From contig JACCLO010000005.1 in assembly GCA_029448655.1 (NCBI GenBank), positions 620,001 to 684,000 on the forward strand: a stretch of 64,000 nt of DNA, read 5' to 3'. The position numbers and the translations under genes were made by a program. How positions within the stretch are numbered: the stretch's first letter is position 1; each line of letters begins with the position of its first letter. Positions 1 to 11,697 of the stretch are shown piece after piece. The notes beneath the pieces are model-generated. The model ran no database searches, was not told the DNA's origin, and saw nothing but the letters and a program-made list of their open reading frames with translations. This stretch comes from Wolfiporia cocos (taxonomy: Eukaryota; Basidiomycota; Agaricomycetes; Polyporales; Phaeolaceae).

Positions 1-1997
1 ATGCACCACATCCTGACTTTCGAGTTAGAAAACTCGGGTGCGCGGGTGCGCGAGCTGTCTGCGCCCCTCGCTGCTGCAGGCATATCTATCCTATACCAAT
101 CCTCTTACTTATGTGACTTCATTTTCGTGCGTACCCTTCTTGTTTGCATGGAGCTTGGTTGTACCCTCCTCTTTCCCCCGCATGTCACTTGGTCTGGACT
201 CCATACCAGTTCCCCCTTCCTATCTCGTCGGTAAGGGACGACTACTTTACTAGTAGTCTGCCGAAATCCTATTGGCTTCTGAGCTGCTTTGCGTCATCGT
301 GATCTTCTGACGTCCAAGAAGAGGCGCCATCAATCCTGTTATGATCTTCCCAACGTGTTACTGACGCCCATCCCAATCGCTCAGGTGAAGTCTTTTTGGC
401 TCAAGCAAGTCATGACTCTGTTGTGCAGCACCGGCTTCTCGCATCACTCGTTCGACCCCAACAACCTCACTGGAGTGGTTTCAACATTCACATCACCTCT
501 GCTCACCCCCGCTACAGACGATGATGAGCATACACGTCTCCTGGAGCTTAATCCCCTGTCAATATCTAGTGACCAGCATGTCGATGCTGAGGGGGGTGCT
601 GTGTTCACCCGCTCACGCAGCGCAACAAACAGCTCCTCAGGAAGTCACAGTGCGTTAAACTCACAATTCCTCGACATGTCAACTCCATCAGACTTTTCGG
701 ACCCGTCCGACGGGCCTGTGTCGCATAGCGAGAATGCTGAAGATGTGAAGACACCAGCGCTCCCATCACGACCAGTGACGAGCCGTGCTCAGTCTCACTC
801 CCCTTCAGGGTGCGAAGTGAGCCTGCTAACACTCGACCTGACATATGTCGGGTTGTCTGACGACAATGCAGACGTTTGGGGTCTCAAGATCATTAAACTG
901 GTTTCATTCCCCGAGCTGATCGTCGGTAGTATTGACCAGACTAGCACCTCAACGTCTTCATTACAACTCTTCTCGGCAGCGCCGCCAGGTCATCGAGAAA
1001 CTGCGATAACCGCAGAGGAGTTCGTCTCAACTGTAGATACTCAACTACAGGAGCTTAGTCTCAACATATCCGCTGTCAGCGAAGGAGAGGGTGGGACAAC
1101 CAGCGGAAGCGACACGACAACACGCGTTGGGCCCGAATCACCGAAAGATCCAGAGCTCGAGAATGTCGATTCGCCTGTGCACGACATTCATCTCGATCAA
1201 CTCTGGCACAATGATGCAGACAATGCAAACTCCGATACAGGTAATACAAGCGAGGAGGATAGCTCCTTCGCCGCCGCAAGTCCGCGACGGCACTACTCAA
1301 ACGACTTCCCCGCTGTTAATACACTGCCACATGATTACGACAGCAAGCGCGACCGCTCGTACTCAGAGCCTACAACTGGCAGGCCGCCACTCGCGCACTA
1401 TGATACGTTTGATACGTTCACGACAGTCGACACCGTGCGCCCATCCCGCACCCGCGATACCTCGAAATCTGGCAGCCAATCCCGCTCGGCGTCCGCATCC
1501 TCAGCCACTTCGTCTTCAGCAGGCACACTGTCAGCGCCACTGCTCGTTCCATTCTTTTCCTTCACACGTACACCTGAGGGCTCGTCGCTCACAGCCCCCG
1601 TCTCCCTCCTTGCTGCGCTGTTCCCGCCTGACGAACGGGACATGGTCATCTGTAGGGCAGAGTTGGACGTGCTCGACTCGCGCGAGGCTTCTCCTACCGC
1701 AGATGACGAAGATGTAGATGAGCACGAGGACGAAGTTGATGATGAGCCGCAGGGTCCGCTGAGATGCCTGCAGATCGACCTGCGGAAATTTGGCCTAGGT
1801 AGACGAACTGACTGACGCTGGTTTCTTGAGCTAATAATTGCACATTCGCAGACAAACACGGTCTCGTCAACCGGTTTTCACGAACCCTTGAAGAAAACGG
1901 CATTAATCACATGTACAACTCAACGTACAAGACGGCAAATTTGCTTGTCGACAAAGCACACGCAACCCGTGCTCAGGCTTTGCTCCGATCGTGCTGA
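1..1997 (+). CDS. CASTOR/GATS-like ACT-domain protein, 5' partial
   Basis: The family holds cytosolic ACT-domain amino-acid sensors; animal CASTOR proteins bind arginine and regulate TORC1 through GATOR2. That role is inferred by family here. I read three exons, 1-126, 385-1798 and 1852-1997, which join in frame (1686 nt). The first ends in ACT-like sequence (PLAAAGISILYQSSY, then DFIF) and continues after the intron as VKSFWLKQVMTLL. Exon 2 has a second ACT-like part (LTYVGLSDDNADVWGLKII), a long Ser/Thr/Asp-rich low-complexity insert, then FFSFTRTPEGSSLTAPVS and LRCLQIDLRKFGL. Exon 3 closes with NGINHMYNSTYKTANLLVDK. The last intron (1799-1851) has a branch-like CTAAT. The first intron is long (258 nt) and could hide a small exon. 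The true start lies upstream of the window, so the ATG at base 1 should not be taken as the start. Confidence 0.72.
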
Positions 1998-2904
1998 CAT
2001 TTTATCATCGACGTTTAGTCCATAATGATCCCACCCTTGACGTTTAGAAGGGTTGTTGTGATACGACGTCCCTCACGACGTGTTGTGCATTGCTCTATTT
2101 TATGTCTTAGCAAGTAGGTCATGCTCTCGCTCACACACACACGTCTACACCCTCCTTTCCTCCTTTCCCCGCTCCCTATACCCGCTCATCTGACCCGACT
2201 CGACTATCTATCTCATGCGCACCGCCTCGTCTCTCACACACTGCATTCTCCCATGTCTATCACGGGCTTCTTCGTTGACATCACATATGCAAGTTCGCTT
2301 CGCACTCGCACGTACAGATGGTTTGGATATCCGGACCCTCCTCGGAAACCCCCGCACATTCATACCCCTCTGCGCCGCTCACGGATGCTCTGTATCCGTG
2401 AGCAGCCGCACGCGTATAGACGTGTACGTCCCATTGCCCACCTCTAGACATTGTCTAGTAGTATTGAGAGCTGCTAGACTTTTGTACTTACAATGGCAGA
2501 TCCTCGAAACCGCAGTTCTGCGGGATGCGTGGCCTGATAACACTGCTTCATGCACTGCCTCTCTGTGTCTGCCAAGTCAGCTGTTATCAATGGGAGTGTA
2601 GCCCGTATGCGGCGTTCTCTCGGAATGGACATGCACATGTCGATGAGTCCTGCGCACGTTCTTGGATCGATCGTACAGACACGGATGATCCTAGGAAACA
2701 TGCGCAGTGCTTAGTATGATCACTGCCACTAGCTTCTGTTGTGACCCATGCCGGAGGATCTGGGCCATCGTTTAGGGCCTCTACAAGAGACCTTCCGTCT
2801 CGGAGTCCCGATCCATTGGACATTGAAATTGCACTCACGCTGACAGTTATCTTGTCTACAGAGTTGTCCATCCGAATTCTGGCATAGCGGAAACAAACAA
2901 CGCC
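1998..2904. other. intergenic, no gene seen
   Basis: This is the 3' flank of the ACT-domain gene. It contains a pyrimidine-rich stretch near 2120-2230 and short open frames with no recognisable domain or splice structure. I see nothing that supports a gene. Confidence 0.5.
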
Positions 2905-3908
2905 TTATGTATTCTTTTCATTCGCAACTATCGTCTTGTGCATCTCGGCCGCAACCAGCCTATCCACCACGCTTACCGGCAACAGCTCTATCAGCCACTG
3001 CATCGCCGCATGTGGCAGCCAAGGCGCATAACTCCTCTTTCCACATCCTATTCTGCTCACAAGCGCTTTCGCAAAGCGGCTAGCTGTGGGCGACACTAGG
3101 GAGCTCGTGACGCGGTTGCTGTTTGACGTGACGGAGCCCACGGCAAGATACGCGAACTGCACGCCAGATGGCATGCCCCATACGCGTTCATCGTTGTCCA
3201 ACCCTCGCGAAAGCGCATGGAGGAATGCCTTTGACGCGGCGTACACTGCCAGCGTGGGGGGCGAGACATCTTCCGCTTGAGAGCCGACGAATTGCACCAT
3301 CACCGGTCCACACATGGCAGACTGACGGAGCTGAGGGAGGAGCGCGCGGGTGAGATAGAGCGGAAACATATCGTTCCATTGCACAATTTTTGATAAATTC
3401 GCCTCGTCGACGCCATCGATCCTGATCGCAAATAGTGCCACGATCGTGCTGAGCATCTCGATCGCGAGACTGATCGCTCGCGACTAATGAATGTGCCTCC
3501 CTCCTACGTTGTGTATCACGAGCGTGATGTTAAAGCTCCTGAAGGGTTCCATAATGTGCTCGAAGTCATGCCCAGATTGAGTGGCATCCGCTAGGAACGT
3601 GAGCACATCGCGGCCTTCGCGGGCGCGGAGCAAATCGACGACTGAGCTAGTTTCTGCTCATTGCGTCCATGTAGAATCAGATTAAACCCCTTGCTATAGA
3701 GCTCTTCTACAACAGCTTTGCCAATGCCATCGGTTGCACCAGTCACCAAGCCATATGCTGGCGGATCATGAAGATACTAGTGGACGGTCGTCGGCCTGAG
3801 GAGGTATAGCCATACAAACGCGATAAAACGTCGAAGCTGATGAGCAGCAACTATGGCGCCGAATAAGACGAAGAAATTGACGAGTAAGTCTGACTCGGAA
3901 GTCCTAAT
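2905..3908 (-). pseudogene. broken short-chain dehydrogenase/reductase copy
   Basis: This is a decayed paralogue of the intact SDR at 7187-8173. Read on the minus strand it keeps an N-terminal hydrophobic helix (VNFFVLFGAIVAA), the cofactor motif TGATDGIGKAV, NVGG, FVGSQAED and the catalytic-type YAASK, and ends LVAAEMHKTIVANEKNT. Two lesions are visible. A TAG replaces the residue after RPTTVH, where the intact gene has RPSTVH followed by R. A one-base deletion after the RNEQKLA segment shifts the frame until LADATQSGHDF is recovered in another frame. The intron found in the intact copy has no good donor here. The C-terminal 183 codons remain open, so a truncated transcript is possible, but an active enzyme is unlikely without the Rossmann half. 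Confidence 0.75.
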
Positions 3909-4199
3909 TTGCGGACACAGTGATAGTATCAGCACTCATAAATGCCCTCCGGCCCCGCCACAGGATAATCAGGACCACGTGATTGATGAGGCCGATGCCA
4001 ATTGTTACTGGTTGATCTCGACCGATATTACAGCTACACATTTCGCTTCGAAAACTGTAATATCAGTACACCGGCAAAAAATCATATCCCGCGCTCTGGA
4101 GCAAATTTGAAAACTAGTATGACAACCAATCACGGCGATGATCACAATCCGGAAGTCGCTGCTGCCAATATTGACGGTCGTGTCCTGTATGTGCTAAAG
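3909..4199. other. intergenic
   Basis: This short gap lies between the SDR pseudogene and the NDC1-like gene. The forward open frame starting at 3853 runs antisense to the SDR N-terminal helix and has no recognisable domain, so I do not call it. Confidence 0.4.
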
Positions 4200-6403
4200 T
4201 CAATAATGACCTATTCCGACCTCCTTGAGGTTGCGTATTGTCTCTGCTGACAACATCGAATTCCTTTGAAGCATAGCAACGATCTGCTGCAGTTTCTCTT
4301 TATAGGCTGCAACGCGAATTTACATCAGTACTCTTCATATGGCGACTCAATCCACCCATCGGGACTCACTTATACTAAGCTGATCAAGCATCTTATTGGC
4401 GAACTCCATCTCGAACCCGAAGATAACCTGCCTTGCTAATCCTATTGACTCTTCTACCGGAAGTTTTTTGAGCCCACTTCGTAGCTCCGCCTCCGCAGTT
4501 GATCGTGGATTCTCATTGATTTCATTGCGAAAGGCCTCGATCTCCAAAAGGAATAACACCATGACTTCAATAATGGGAGACATATCACGTCGTATGACTC
4601 CTTGCAGCTCCTGCTCCCGCGAGTCGCGCATTAGCGTGCATAGCACTGGAATCCCTATCAATTTGATGACTGCGCATTACTAGCCGCTGTATTCACCTGT
4701 CACGGCTTTTATATCTGTGTACCGGTTTGGTAATGCCATTTCCACCTTCTTGTGCACCAATGGTCTTATCCAATGTGTGTACGGGCCAAGCAAAGCCACA
4801 TATAATCTCTCCTTCTGTTTTCGTAGTGGGTTATATCCGTCAGAGAAAGCACAATTACGCTCACCTTCAGCTCCCTCAGCATTTTCAGAAGCCTCACAGC
4901 TGAGCTGTCACTCAGCTCACCTGCAACCGGCGTGTCGATCGCTGCTTTCGAGGATATGTCAGTACGTGTGCTGAGCAAATCAAATGCTAATATTACTGAC
5001 ATTGCGATATCGGCATGCCACGTCTCAGCAGTATCTCGCGGTCCTCACGGAGCAGCTGCAAGGTTGCCTGGACGAGGAGCTGCCACAGGCTGTGGTTGTG
5101 TTTTATGCCTGCGAAGAGTCGCAGCCGACACGCACGCGCGCTATTGCTGTTGCCCTCAATACGCACAGAAAGTTCATCGTATGCACAGTATTGCATCCAT
5201 TTGTTTGATGAAGCCACTCCCGAGAGAAGGATCGGAATTGGGTCGTCAAAGCGGTTTGAGTAAGCGCAATCCCACTGGAAGCGATCAGACATCTGCTAAT
5301 GAGTAGCTTGGATGTGATTTACCTCATTCAACAAGAACGGTCCATCAAAAACATTGTTCCAGCATGCCACAGTCGTTAATCCGATGTGTAGTGTCTGGAA
5401 AATTATGGACCATTGTCTTATTGGTAGAACGAGTGTCCACGGGCCTCGTAGAAAATGTGCAGTGAATGGATATAGCAGCCGACGGACAAACGGTAACGCA
5501 ATTGTCAGAGGTAGGGCTGATCGCATAATTCCAAATATTATGCCATGGACCACGTTACCGAGAATGTAGAAACTATTTGAAGAGAGAGGCGAGAAAAAGA
5601 AGTCGCTGACCGGACCGAGTTGAACTTGCCATGCTCCCGACTATGTTCCATATTTGAACTACATTTGACATTACGAAAGCAGCAAACTTACCGGATAGGG
5701 ACGATCTGCCATGTGGAATGCAGTACACTCCAAGAGTATTCCCCGGAAGACGTGTGTGCATGCAAATGCAACCTGGGAAGACATAAGGTAGAGTATATAC
5801 CCATTCAACGCGTATGGCTGGTCTCTGGAAACATCAATGAGCTATGTGAGTCTGCCATCCGTGAACACGTGACGCACACTGTGTTGGAGAACCAAAAGAA
5901 GTGTGAGTCGCTTCCGAGGAATGGATTGTTCGTCTGGCCCATGAGATATACCGTAGCAAACAAGAGTGAAGACGCGATGTATACGGGAAACGCGGTTACG
6001 GTGCATCTTCTTCTCAGGGCCTTCCGAAACATCTCAGATGGTGTGGCTGCGAGAATTGATGTGGCTGTCGAGAATCAGCTCCTTTAACAATGAGATGAAG
6101 ACTTGAATAGTACGTACTCGGTATGAATTTCCACCACAAAATCCACGCCGGCATACACCCCACAAGCCATAGACTGAGAATGAAAATCCACGTCAATGGG
6201 TTGACTAATGAGAATATCCTCCACATAATGCTTGTGCCTCCTATCGTGAAGCCGGAGAAGAAAACTACAGAGAGATAGAGCCACACGATTGCATAATATG
6301 AGACGTGAAGCATGCGCCTCAGCAGCGAAGATTTCAAGAGTTGATGGTATAGCTCTGGCCGTAGCTGGAGCGGACTAGAGAGTTGCATGGATTGCGCTTG
6401 CAT
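4200..6403 (-). CDS. NDC1: NDC1-like nucleoporin, multi-exon
   Basis: Ndc1 is a multi-spanning protein of the pore membrane that anchors nuclear pore complexes and, in fungi, spindle pole bodies. The first exon starts at the ATG at 6403 and has two hydrophobic spans (HVSYYAIVWLYLSVVFF and FILSLWLVGCMPAWILWW). A further span follows near 5980 (FPVYIASSLLFATVYLM). The most family-like block is 5000-5550: the RRLLYPFTAHFLRGPW region, then IPILLSGVASSNKWMQYCAY and NHSLWQLLVQATLQLLREDR ending in LRRG. This matches the Ndc1 pattern of a 'YxAYxEL..SLW..L..E.L..L..D....LRRG' segment. The C-terminus has an acidic helical part (MSPIIEVMVLFLLEIEAF) and a last exon 4200-4306 reading YKEKLQQIVAML, stop at 4200-4202. 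The penultimate exon ends at 4370 at a GTGAGT donor. The middle exon borders are not resolved. Confidence 0.7.
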
Positions 6404-7186
6404 ATGATCGGACGCCAGGATAAGTGCAGTTGGCTATGTTCGCAGCCTTGATCTGTTGTACTGTCTCGCTGAAGACAAAATTGAGGTTTGTATGTGATAA
6501 CAATCAGTGTCAATGAAACGATGTACTCCTAATGTATTAGCAAATTGTGAGCAGCAGGTCGAATTATGCATGATGCGATTACCTACGAATCAAGTGTGGC
6601 GTTCACACGAAGTATGTCCAACGGCTGAATGGCTGCCGAGAGCAACTGCAAGAGACAACCGAGGTGGGCGACAGACAATGATGAACAACGTGAGCCAAAG
6701 GTCTCGACAAAACTGCGCATCGAGCCTCCGGCCAACGCTTTAGCCTGCAGGAGGCAATTTGCTGATGATCGATGAGTACTTATATGAATAACATAAGCTT
6801 AAAGTTCAAACCCATCCTGGTACCGAACTATATCACTCATCTCATCACATCTGATGGCGCGCAGGTGGGAGGATGGACTCCAGTGCCAAAACTGTATGAT
6901 AGCGATAGCGGAGCACATGCCTCATGCATGACTGTGGCTGTCAGGAGACGTTAATCCTTGTGGGTCCACCGTATTCGCACGTGAATTTCGAATTGGTACG
7001 CTGTCCATGTCATACGTTAAAACGTTAAACATCGTTAAATATCAAGCTGAGCGCGATGATCTCGAGCACGCAGCAGCATCAACTCCGGATCCGCGGTTCA
7101 TTCCAGATCGTCTAGTGCACCGACTCAAAACACTGAATTCCATGCACCATACATTCCGATAATCCAAGGAGTAGGTGTGGCATCAG
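6404..7186. other. intergenic, upstream of NDC1-like gene
   Basis: This stretch holds the 5' flank of the NDC1-like gene and the 3' flank of the SDR gene. Short open frames at 6507-6743 and 6772-6954 have no recognisable content, and I see no motif worth calling. Confidence 0.45.
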
Positions 7187-8173
7187 TCAGTCTTTCTTCT
7201 CCTGCTCTTCCAACATCTGGCCAATTGCTTGCGCGGTGAACGTATCCACGGCTTTCTCCCCTAGGAGCTCCATAGCCCATTGCATAACCGCATGCGGCAT
7301 CCACGGCGCGTACCTGCGCCACCCACACCCAAGTCGTGCAACAACGGCCTTGGCAAAGCGCTCCGAACTCGGGCTTGACAGCGACGCCTGCACACGCATG
7401 GTGTTCGTTTGCACTTGACCGACGGCGAGATACTCGAAGCGTATGCCTGTGGGCGCGCCCCATACGCGCTCATCGTTGTCGAGCCCACGGGTTAGCGCTA
7501 TGAGGAATGACTTCGACGCTGCGTAGACGGATAGGCGCGGCGGCGAGATGTCGCCGGCCTGTGAGCCTACAAAGGCGACAAGCACGGGTCCGTTGCGCGC
7601 GCTCAGACGCAACGTGGGCAGCAGAGCTCGTGTCAGGAGAAATGGGAAGATCGCATTGCGTCGTGCGATACCCAGGAGATGGCTCTCCTGATGTTCATCA
7701 ATTCTAGAGGAGCAATGATTTGGGCGTATATCATGAAGAAACATATGGATGACCAACCTTTCCTTCGCGAGATCAGAACTACCGACATTGTGGAAGACGA
7801 GACTGATATTCAGATTTTTGTACGCCTCGATAATGCGAGCGAAGTCATGACTCGGCGCAGACGCATCTGCCAAGAAGTACCGAACGTCGAGCGTGCCATG
7901 CGCGCGAATTTCGTCTGCAACTTTGCGCATCTTCTCTTCATTGCGGCCGTGCAAGATCAGGTTGAACCCCTTGTCGTACAGCTCTCGGGCTACCGCCTTC
8001 CCAATGCCATCAGAGGCGCCAGTAATGAGAGCGTATGTGGGTGGGACGTGCAGGTACCTATGTACGGTGCTCGGGCGTAGGAAGTACAGCCAGATGAAGT
8101 TGATAAAGCGATAAACCTGCGGTATCAGCAGCACCACGCCGGCAACAGCCAGGATCTGCACGGTTGAAACCAT
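7187..8173 (-). CDS. membrane-anchored short-chain dehydrogenase/reductase
   Basis: This is an NAD(P)-dependent oxidoreductase of the classical SDR type, closest in layout to the 3-ketoacyl-CoA reductase/17-beta-HSD12 kind with an N-terminal membrane helix; the substrate is unknown. I choose the ATG at 8173 because it directly precedes the helix (VQILAVAGVVLLIPQVYRF); an in-frame ATG at 8239 exists. Motifs in order are TGASDGIG (cofactor), HGRNEEKM, LADAS, NVG, VGSQAGD and YAASK (Tyr/Lys catalytic pair). Two exons, 8173-7758 and 7703-7187, give 310 residues. The 54-nt intron (donor GTTGGT, acceptor CTCTAG) is a multiple of three and open, so a read-through frame also exists. Splicing restores the ERIDEHQES junction seen as RIDGVDEAN in the paralogue at 2905-3908. 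The C-terminus is lysine-rich (EEQEKKD), compatible with ER retrieval. Confidence 0.85.
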   Translation of the reverse strand: MVSTVQILAVAGVVLLIPQVYRFINFIWLYFLRPSTVHRYLHVPPTYALITGASDGIGKAVARELYDKGFNLILHGRNEEKMRKVADEIRAHGTLDVRYFLADASAPSHDFARIIEAYKNLNISLVFHNVGSSDLAKERLVIHMFLHDIRPNHCSSRIDEHQESHLLGIARRNAIFPFLLTRALLPTLRLSARNGPVLVAFVGSQAGDISPPRLSVYAASKSFLIALTRGLDNDERVWGAPTGIRFEYLAVGQVQTNTMRVQASLSSPSSERFAKAVVARLGCGWRRYAPWMPHAVMQWAMELLGEKAVDTFTAQAIGQMLEEQEKKD

Positions 8174-8388
8174 CGTCGGTGAGTATGGGAGGGAGATGAG
8201 CAGAGCGCGGAGTTCACATGCGACTGCCATCTTAACCATGGGAACTGCAACATCGTGACAGTACTAGTGGGGATCGATTTAATAATCCACGCGTTACGTA
8301 ACTCTATTAGCGCCGCGAATCCCCCGCGTGAACTGATATAGCATCGCGTCGCGGCGTGTGGCGGGTCGACATTGGACCATCTTGCGCA
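8174..8388. promoter_or_regulatory. shared divergent promoter region SDR / PEX14
   Basis: Only 215 bp separate the start codons of the minus-strand SDR and the plus-strand PEX14, so both promoters must lie here or overlap the genes. I see no clear TATA box. Shared regulation is an inference from spacing. Confidence 0.5.
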
Positions 8389-9807
8389 ATGACTATTGAG
8401 CAACAGAGCGCACCGCCCGAATCTTCGTCTGAAGCTGTGCATAACCCAGGCACTGGTGGAAATGCTACTGCTACTTCAACTACGCCGGACGAGTCTGGCA
8501 CAGTCGACAGGACAGAATTGCTCAAGAAGGCCCGGGCATTCCTCACCTCGCCACAAGTGCGCTACGAAGACGCGTCATCGAAGCGCAGATTCCTTTCAGA
8601 AAAGGGCTTGAACGACTTAGAGATTGAGAATCTGCTACAGGAAGTGGTACGTGTTGACCATGTCCTCTAGCCGGCCCCTCACTGACTGTATGCGGGGTTA
8701 AGCCACAACAACCGCCACTTATACCCCCACGCACATACCCGCAACCCCCACCCTCAAATCTGCCTACACTGCTCCTTGGAATAGCCAGGATATTCAGCTG
8801 GCTGGCTGGAGGATCTGCCGCTCTGCTGTTTGTATATTTTGTAAGTCGCTCTCGGTTAGCCGGATGCGTGCATTATATCCAGGCACCCCACTAGCGCTTC
8901 CTGTACCCAAGGATCGAGCAAACGTTCAAGGCGCGCCACGCGCTGCGTATACATCGAAGGGAGCTGCTATTAAAGTTCACCGAGTCTCTCAAATCCCTTA
9001 AAGAGACGCACGCAGAGACCGCGGCCGTACTCCCGCGGCCGCGTCCCGCAACACACGAGGATGAGAAGTTCAGCAAGTATACCACTCTTGACGACCTATG
9101 CGGGGCTCAGGATGCACCGCCCGTGACGCTGCTGCGTTGCGTACTCGCGAGCCTGGCTGCAAGCAATACTGCGCCCACCGCAGCTGCGATCTTCGCTGCC
9201 CTGGAAACCAAGTACTCCTGGCTCCGGACAGACAGCGACGTTGGCGAGCAACGGTCTGTCCGTCTTGCTTCCCCGAGCCTACCACACTCACAGTGCATTC
9301 AGACAGGAAGAGCTTTGGCGCGTGCTCACCTCTACCCCACACCTATTCCACTGCATAGACGAGTCATCCGAGGACCCGCACTGGGTGTATACCGCACCAG
9401 AGCTCATTGACGAGCGTAGTCACAATGGATCAACCCTATCTTCACTCTCTTCACTCAAGCACGCTCTGGAGAAGGCGGCGCAGAGGGAGCAGACGCGGTA
9501 CCAGGGTTTACTGGATACGCTCTCCGAGCTGACCGGATACGTTGCATCGCGGACGTATATGGTGACGAACAGCTTTGGTCAGATATACGGTGCCGTACAG
9601 CTCAGTCCAGAAGAGGAGGATGTGCGTAGGGAGATCAGAGCTCTCAAGGGGCTTGTCTTGAATCGGTATGTACTTGATGATCACCGGAATGGATGTGTCG
9701 CTGACTGCCCTGCGGTGTACGGATTTTATAGACGGACCTTCATGCCCCCAGTTGCGCGGCCTCCATCTGTATCTATAGCTCCTCCTGAGACCCCAGGAGC
9801 ATCATAG
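8389..9807 (+). CDS. PEX14: peroxin-14, peroxisomal import docking protein
   Basis: Pex14 sits in the peroxisomal membrane and docks the import receptors Pex5 and Pex7 with Pex13. The N-terminal receptor-binding domain is plain at about residues 43-90 (ELLKKARAFLTSPQVRYEDA, then KRRFLSEKGLNDLEIENLL). A proline-rich linker (PPRTYPQPPP) and a hydrophobic segment (LLLGIARIFSWLAGGSAALL) follow, then a helical region with KFTESLKSLKETHAE. The C-terminus has EEEDVRREIRALKGLVLNR joined to RTFMPPVARPP. Exons are 8389-8646, 8703-8840, 8895-9253, 9294-9665 and 9732-9807 (1203 nt, 400 residues). The third intron is only 40 nt in this reading; a donor at 9212 would also keep frame and give a more usual 82 nt. 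The other introns have GTACGT, GTAAGT and GTATGT donors. Confidence 0.9.
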
Positions 9808-10625
9808 ACAAAATGTTTGTATTATTCATGAGCGCACCACGTGCGTATGCCTCCCACCATCATCGTTTTAGCAGAAGAACTGCAACTTGGTGCCTCAATC
9901 TCGACCAGTTCTATGACAGCTGAATACGAGTCGCTCCTCGTTCTCGCTGAGGTCAGGTTATAGTGTTACTATCGGATGCACTGCGGGAACTTTGTTTTGT
10001 GTTAGGACACCACAACTCACGATTTTGAGTACAGGAAACCACTGAGTCATATATATACAGGAAGCAGAACAGCCTCGGTAAGGGAGTACGCCTGAGCTCG
10101 GCTTCTGCTCGCTTGTTCAAGATTGCGGTGTGAACTGGGGAGTCGTTATGGTTTCTCGGAACTGGCACGCCCGTTGGCGACGGGGTTCGCAGTGAGTTTT
10201 GACAAGAATACGAGAACAATATCGATCGGTATCTTGAATGCTGCATATTTCTGATTGATTTGCCTTATTCTGTCGAATGAATGCGAAAAAGACCCTTGGA
10301 GGGAAGACGACTTCGAAGCACAAACTAACGCGATCACGTGCTGTCAACACGCCGACACGATGGTGAGCACGTCGCGATGTCCGCGATGTTTGAAACGGAC
10401 GGGTGCGTAGGAAGGAGGGTACGTTTGGGCCAAGATATTGATGCACATTCGTCTGTGCATTACCGCTCGGTGCCTGGCTGACGTATCTGAATGACCAACG
10501 GCGAAGGGTCGTTTTGCGCTGGGCTAGTACATCGTAAGCTCTTGTTATACTCACAAGAAGCATATGCATCCACTCACTCAAAGACAGGTTGGTTCACGCT
10601 GAGCTCGTAGCATGGCATGCCTCCC
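9808..10625. other. intergenic / 3' flanks
   Basis: This gap lies between convergent PEX14 and the F-box gene. A minus-strand frame at 10117-10581 is open but lacks any recognisable domain. The segment 10555-10625 could contain a last exon of the F-box gene after an acceptor TTTGACAG; this is unproven. Confidence 0.4.
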
Positions 10626-11697
10626 TCATCCATTTCGTCTGTCAAAGACAAGCTGATGCCGGCGTAGTAGCTGCATGATGTGTACGTTATAAGAAAGCTT
10701 GAAATCGCAGCTTGAAGCCACGTACAGTCTTATTACGGCCGAACATATGGTGAAGATCTCAGGGGACGAGATGGTTTCCATATCTTCACACACGTCAACG
10801 AGCTTGAGAATCCCTTCGTCGTCGACCCAATCTGCAAGTTCATTGAGCGAGCAAGGCTCGTACCACCTACGTCTCCGAACGTCAGATAACTGCAAGAACC
10901 AGTATATCTGCGTGCGACGAACCCTTCGTGCAAGGCCGAGAGGACATCGCCGACTGCGACTCCATACTCCGACACAGAACCCGGGAGGAGCACTTCCGGA
11001 ATCTCGACGCCCCAGAATTTCGCGGGATCTAAGTGGAGCGTCAGGCTCATGCTGCGTAGCGGAGGCCAAGTAGCGAAGGTCCTGCGTGCGATGGGATGGT
11101 ATGCTAGGTCCAGCGTGGCCGTCCCTGCAACCTTGTGGTACGCTTTGACCACCGACCACGTAGAATGTTCAGCTTTTTCAGTGGGCGCGATGAATCGTCC
11201 GGAGGCGGTGTGCAGAGTGACATGGGCGAGCAATGGGTGGCCATGCTGCGCGAGTTCATAATCGGGCAAGTCACTGTCCTCGTCGTCAAAGAGGTGAAGA
11301 ATGTCGGGGATATCCTCCAGAAGAGACCCCATCTCTCTCGCTATTCCACAAATGTGAGTTCGGTATGAGATCTCGAAATGAAGCTCTCACCATTGTACTC
11401 GAGCAGCTGTCCCCCACACCATGGGTGCGTGCAGAACCCATCACGAGCGATATAGTCGAGTGCCGCATCCTTGAACGTCTCGTGCTCATCGTCATCTTCT
11501 GGACTAATGCCTGAATAGAACAGTGCTTGTCGCCAAAATTCGTCTGGTTCTAAGTCGTAGAGGCTGGAGATGCGCGTGCAAGAATTATTGAAGCAGACAT
11601 GTGTGCGGACATCGGAAAGGGGAATGCACTCCTTGATGGCCATGAGTAGCTCATTTGGAAGATCCAGGATGCTGCGGTTTGTTTGGATGGACTCCAT
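10626..11697 (-). CDS. F-box protein with DUF6699-like C-terminal part
   Basis: F-box proteins are substrate adaptors of SCF ubiquitin ligases; the target is unknown. The ATG at 11697 begins MESIQTNRSILDLPNELLMA, a short F-box (LPNELL, then IKECIPLSDVRTHVCFNNSC). Exon 1 ends at 11391 with donor GTGAGA, and exon 2 begins at 11340 after an AATAG acceptor, giving EYNAREMGSLLEDIPDIL. The downstream part has HPLLAHVTL, TWPPLRSMSLTLHL and YGVAVGDVLSALHE, resembling the DUF6699 pattern of small basidiomycete proteins; that similarity is from memory and not checked. After ALHE the best frame changes to one reading LSDVRRRRWYEPCSLNELAD. This needs either a weak 56-nt intron or an indel, so the 3' half and the end point are uncertain. 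A truncated copy lies at 46343-46668. Confidence 0.6.

Noticed and set aside
3853..4250. Plus-strand frames starting MAPNKTKK
   Set aside because: They overlap in antisense the hydrophobic N-terminus of the broken SDR and show no family or intron support.
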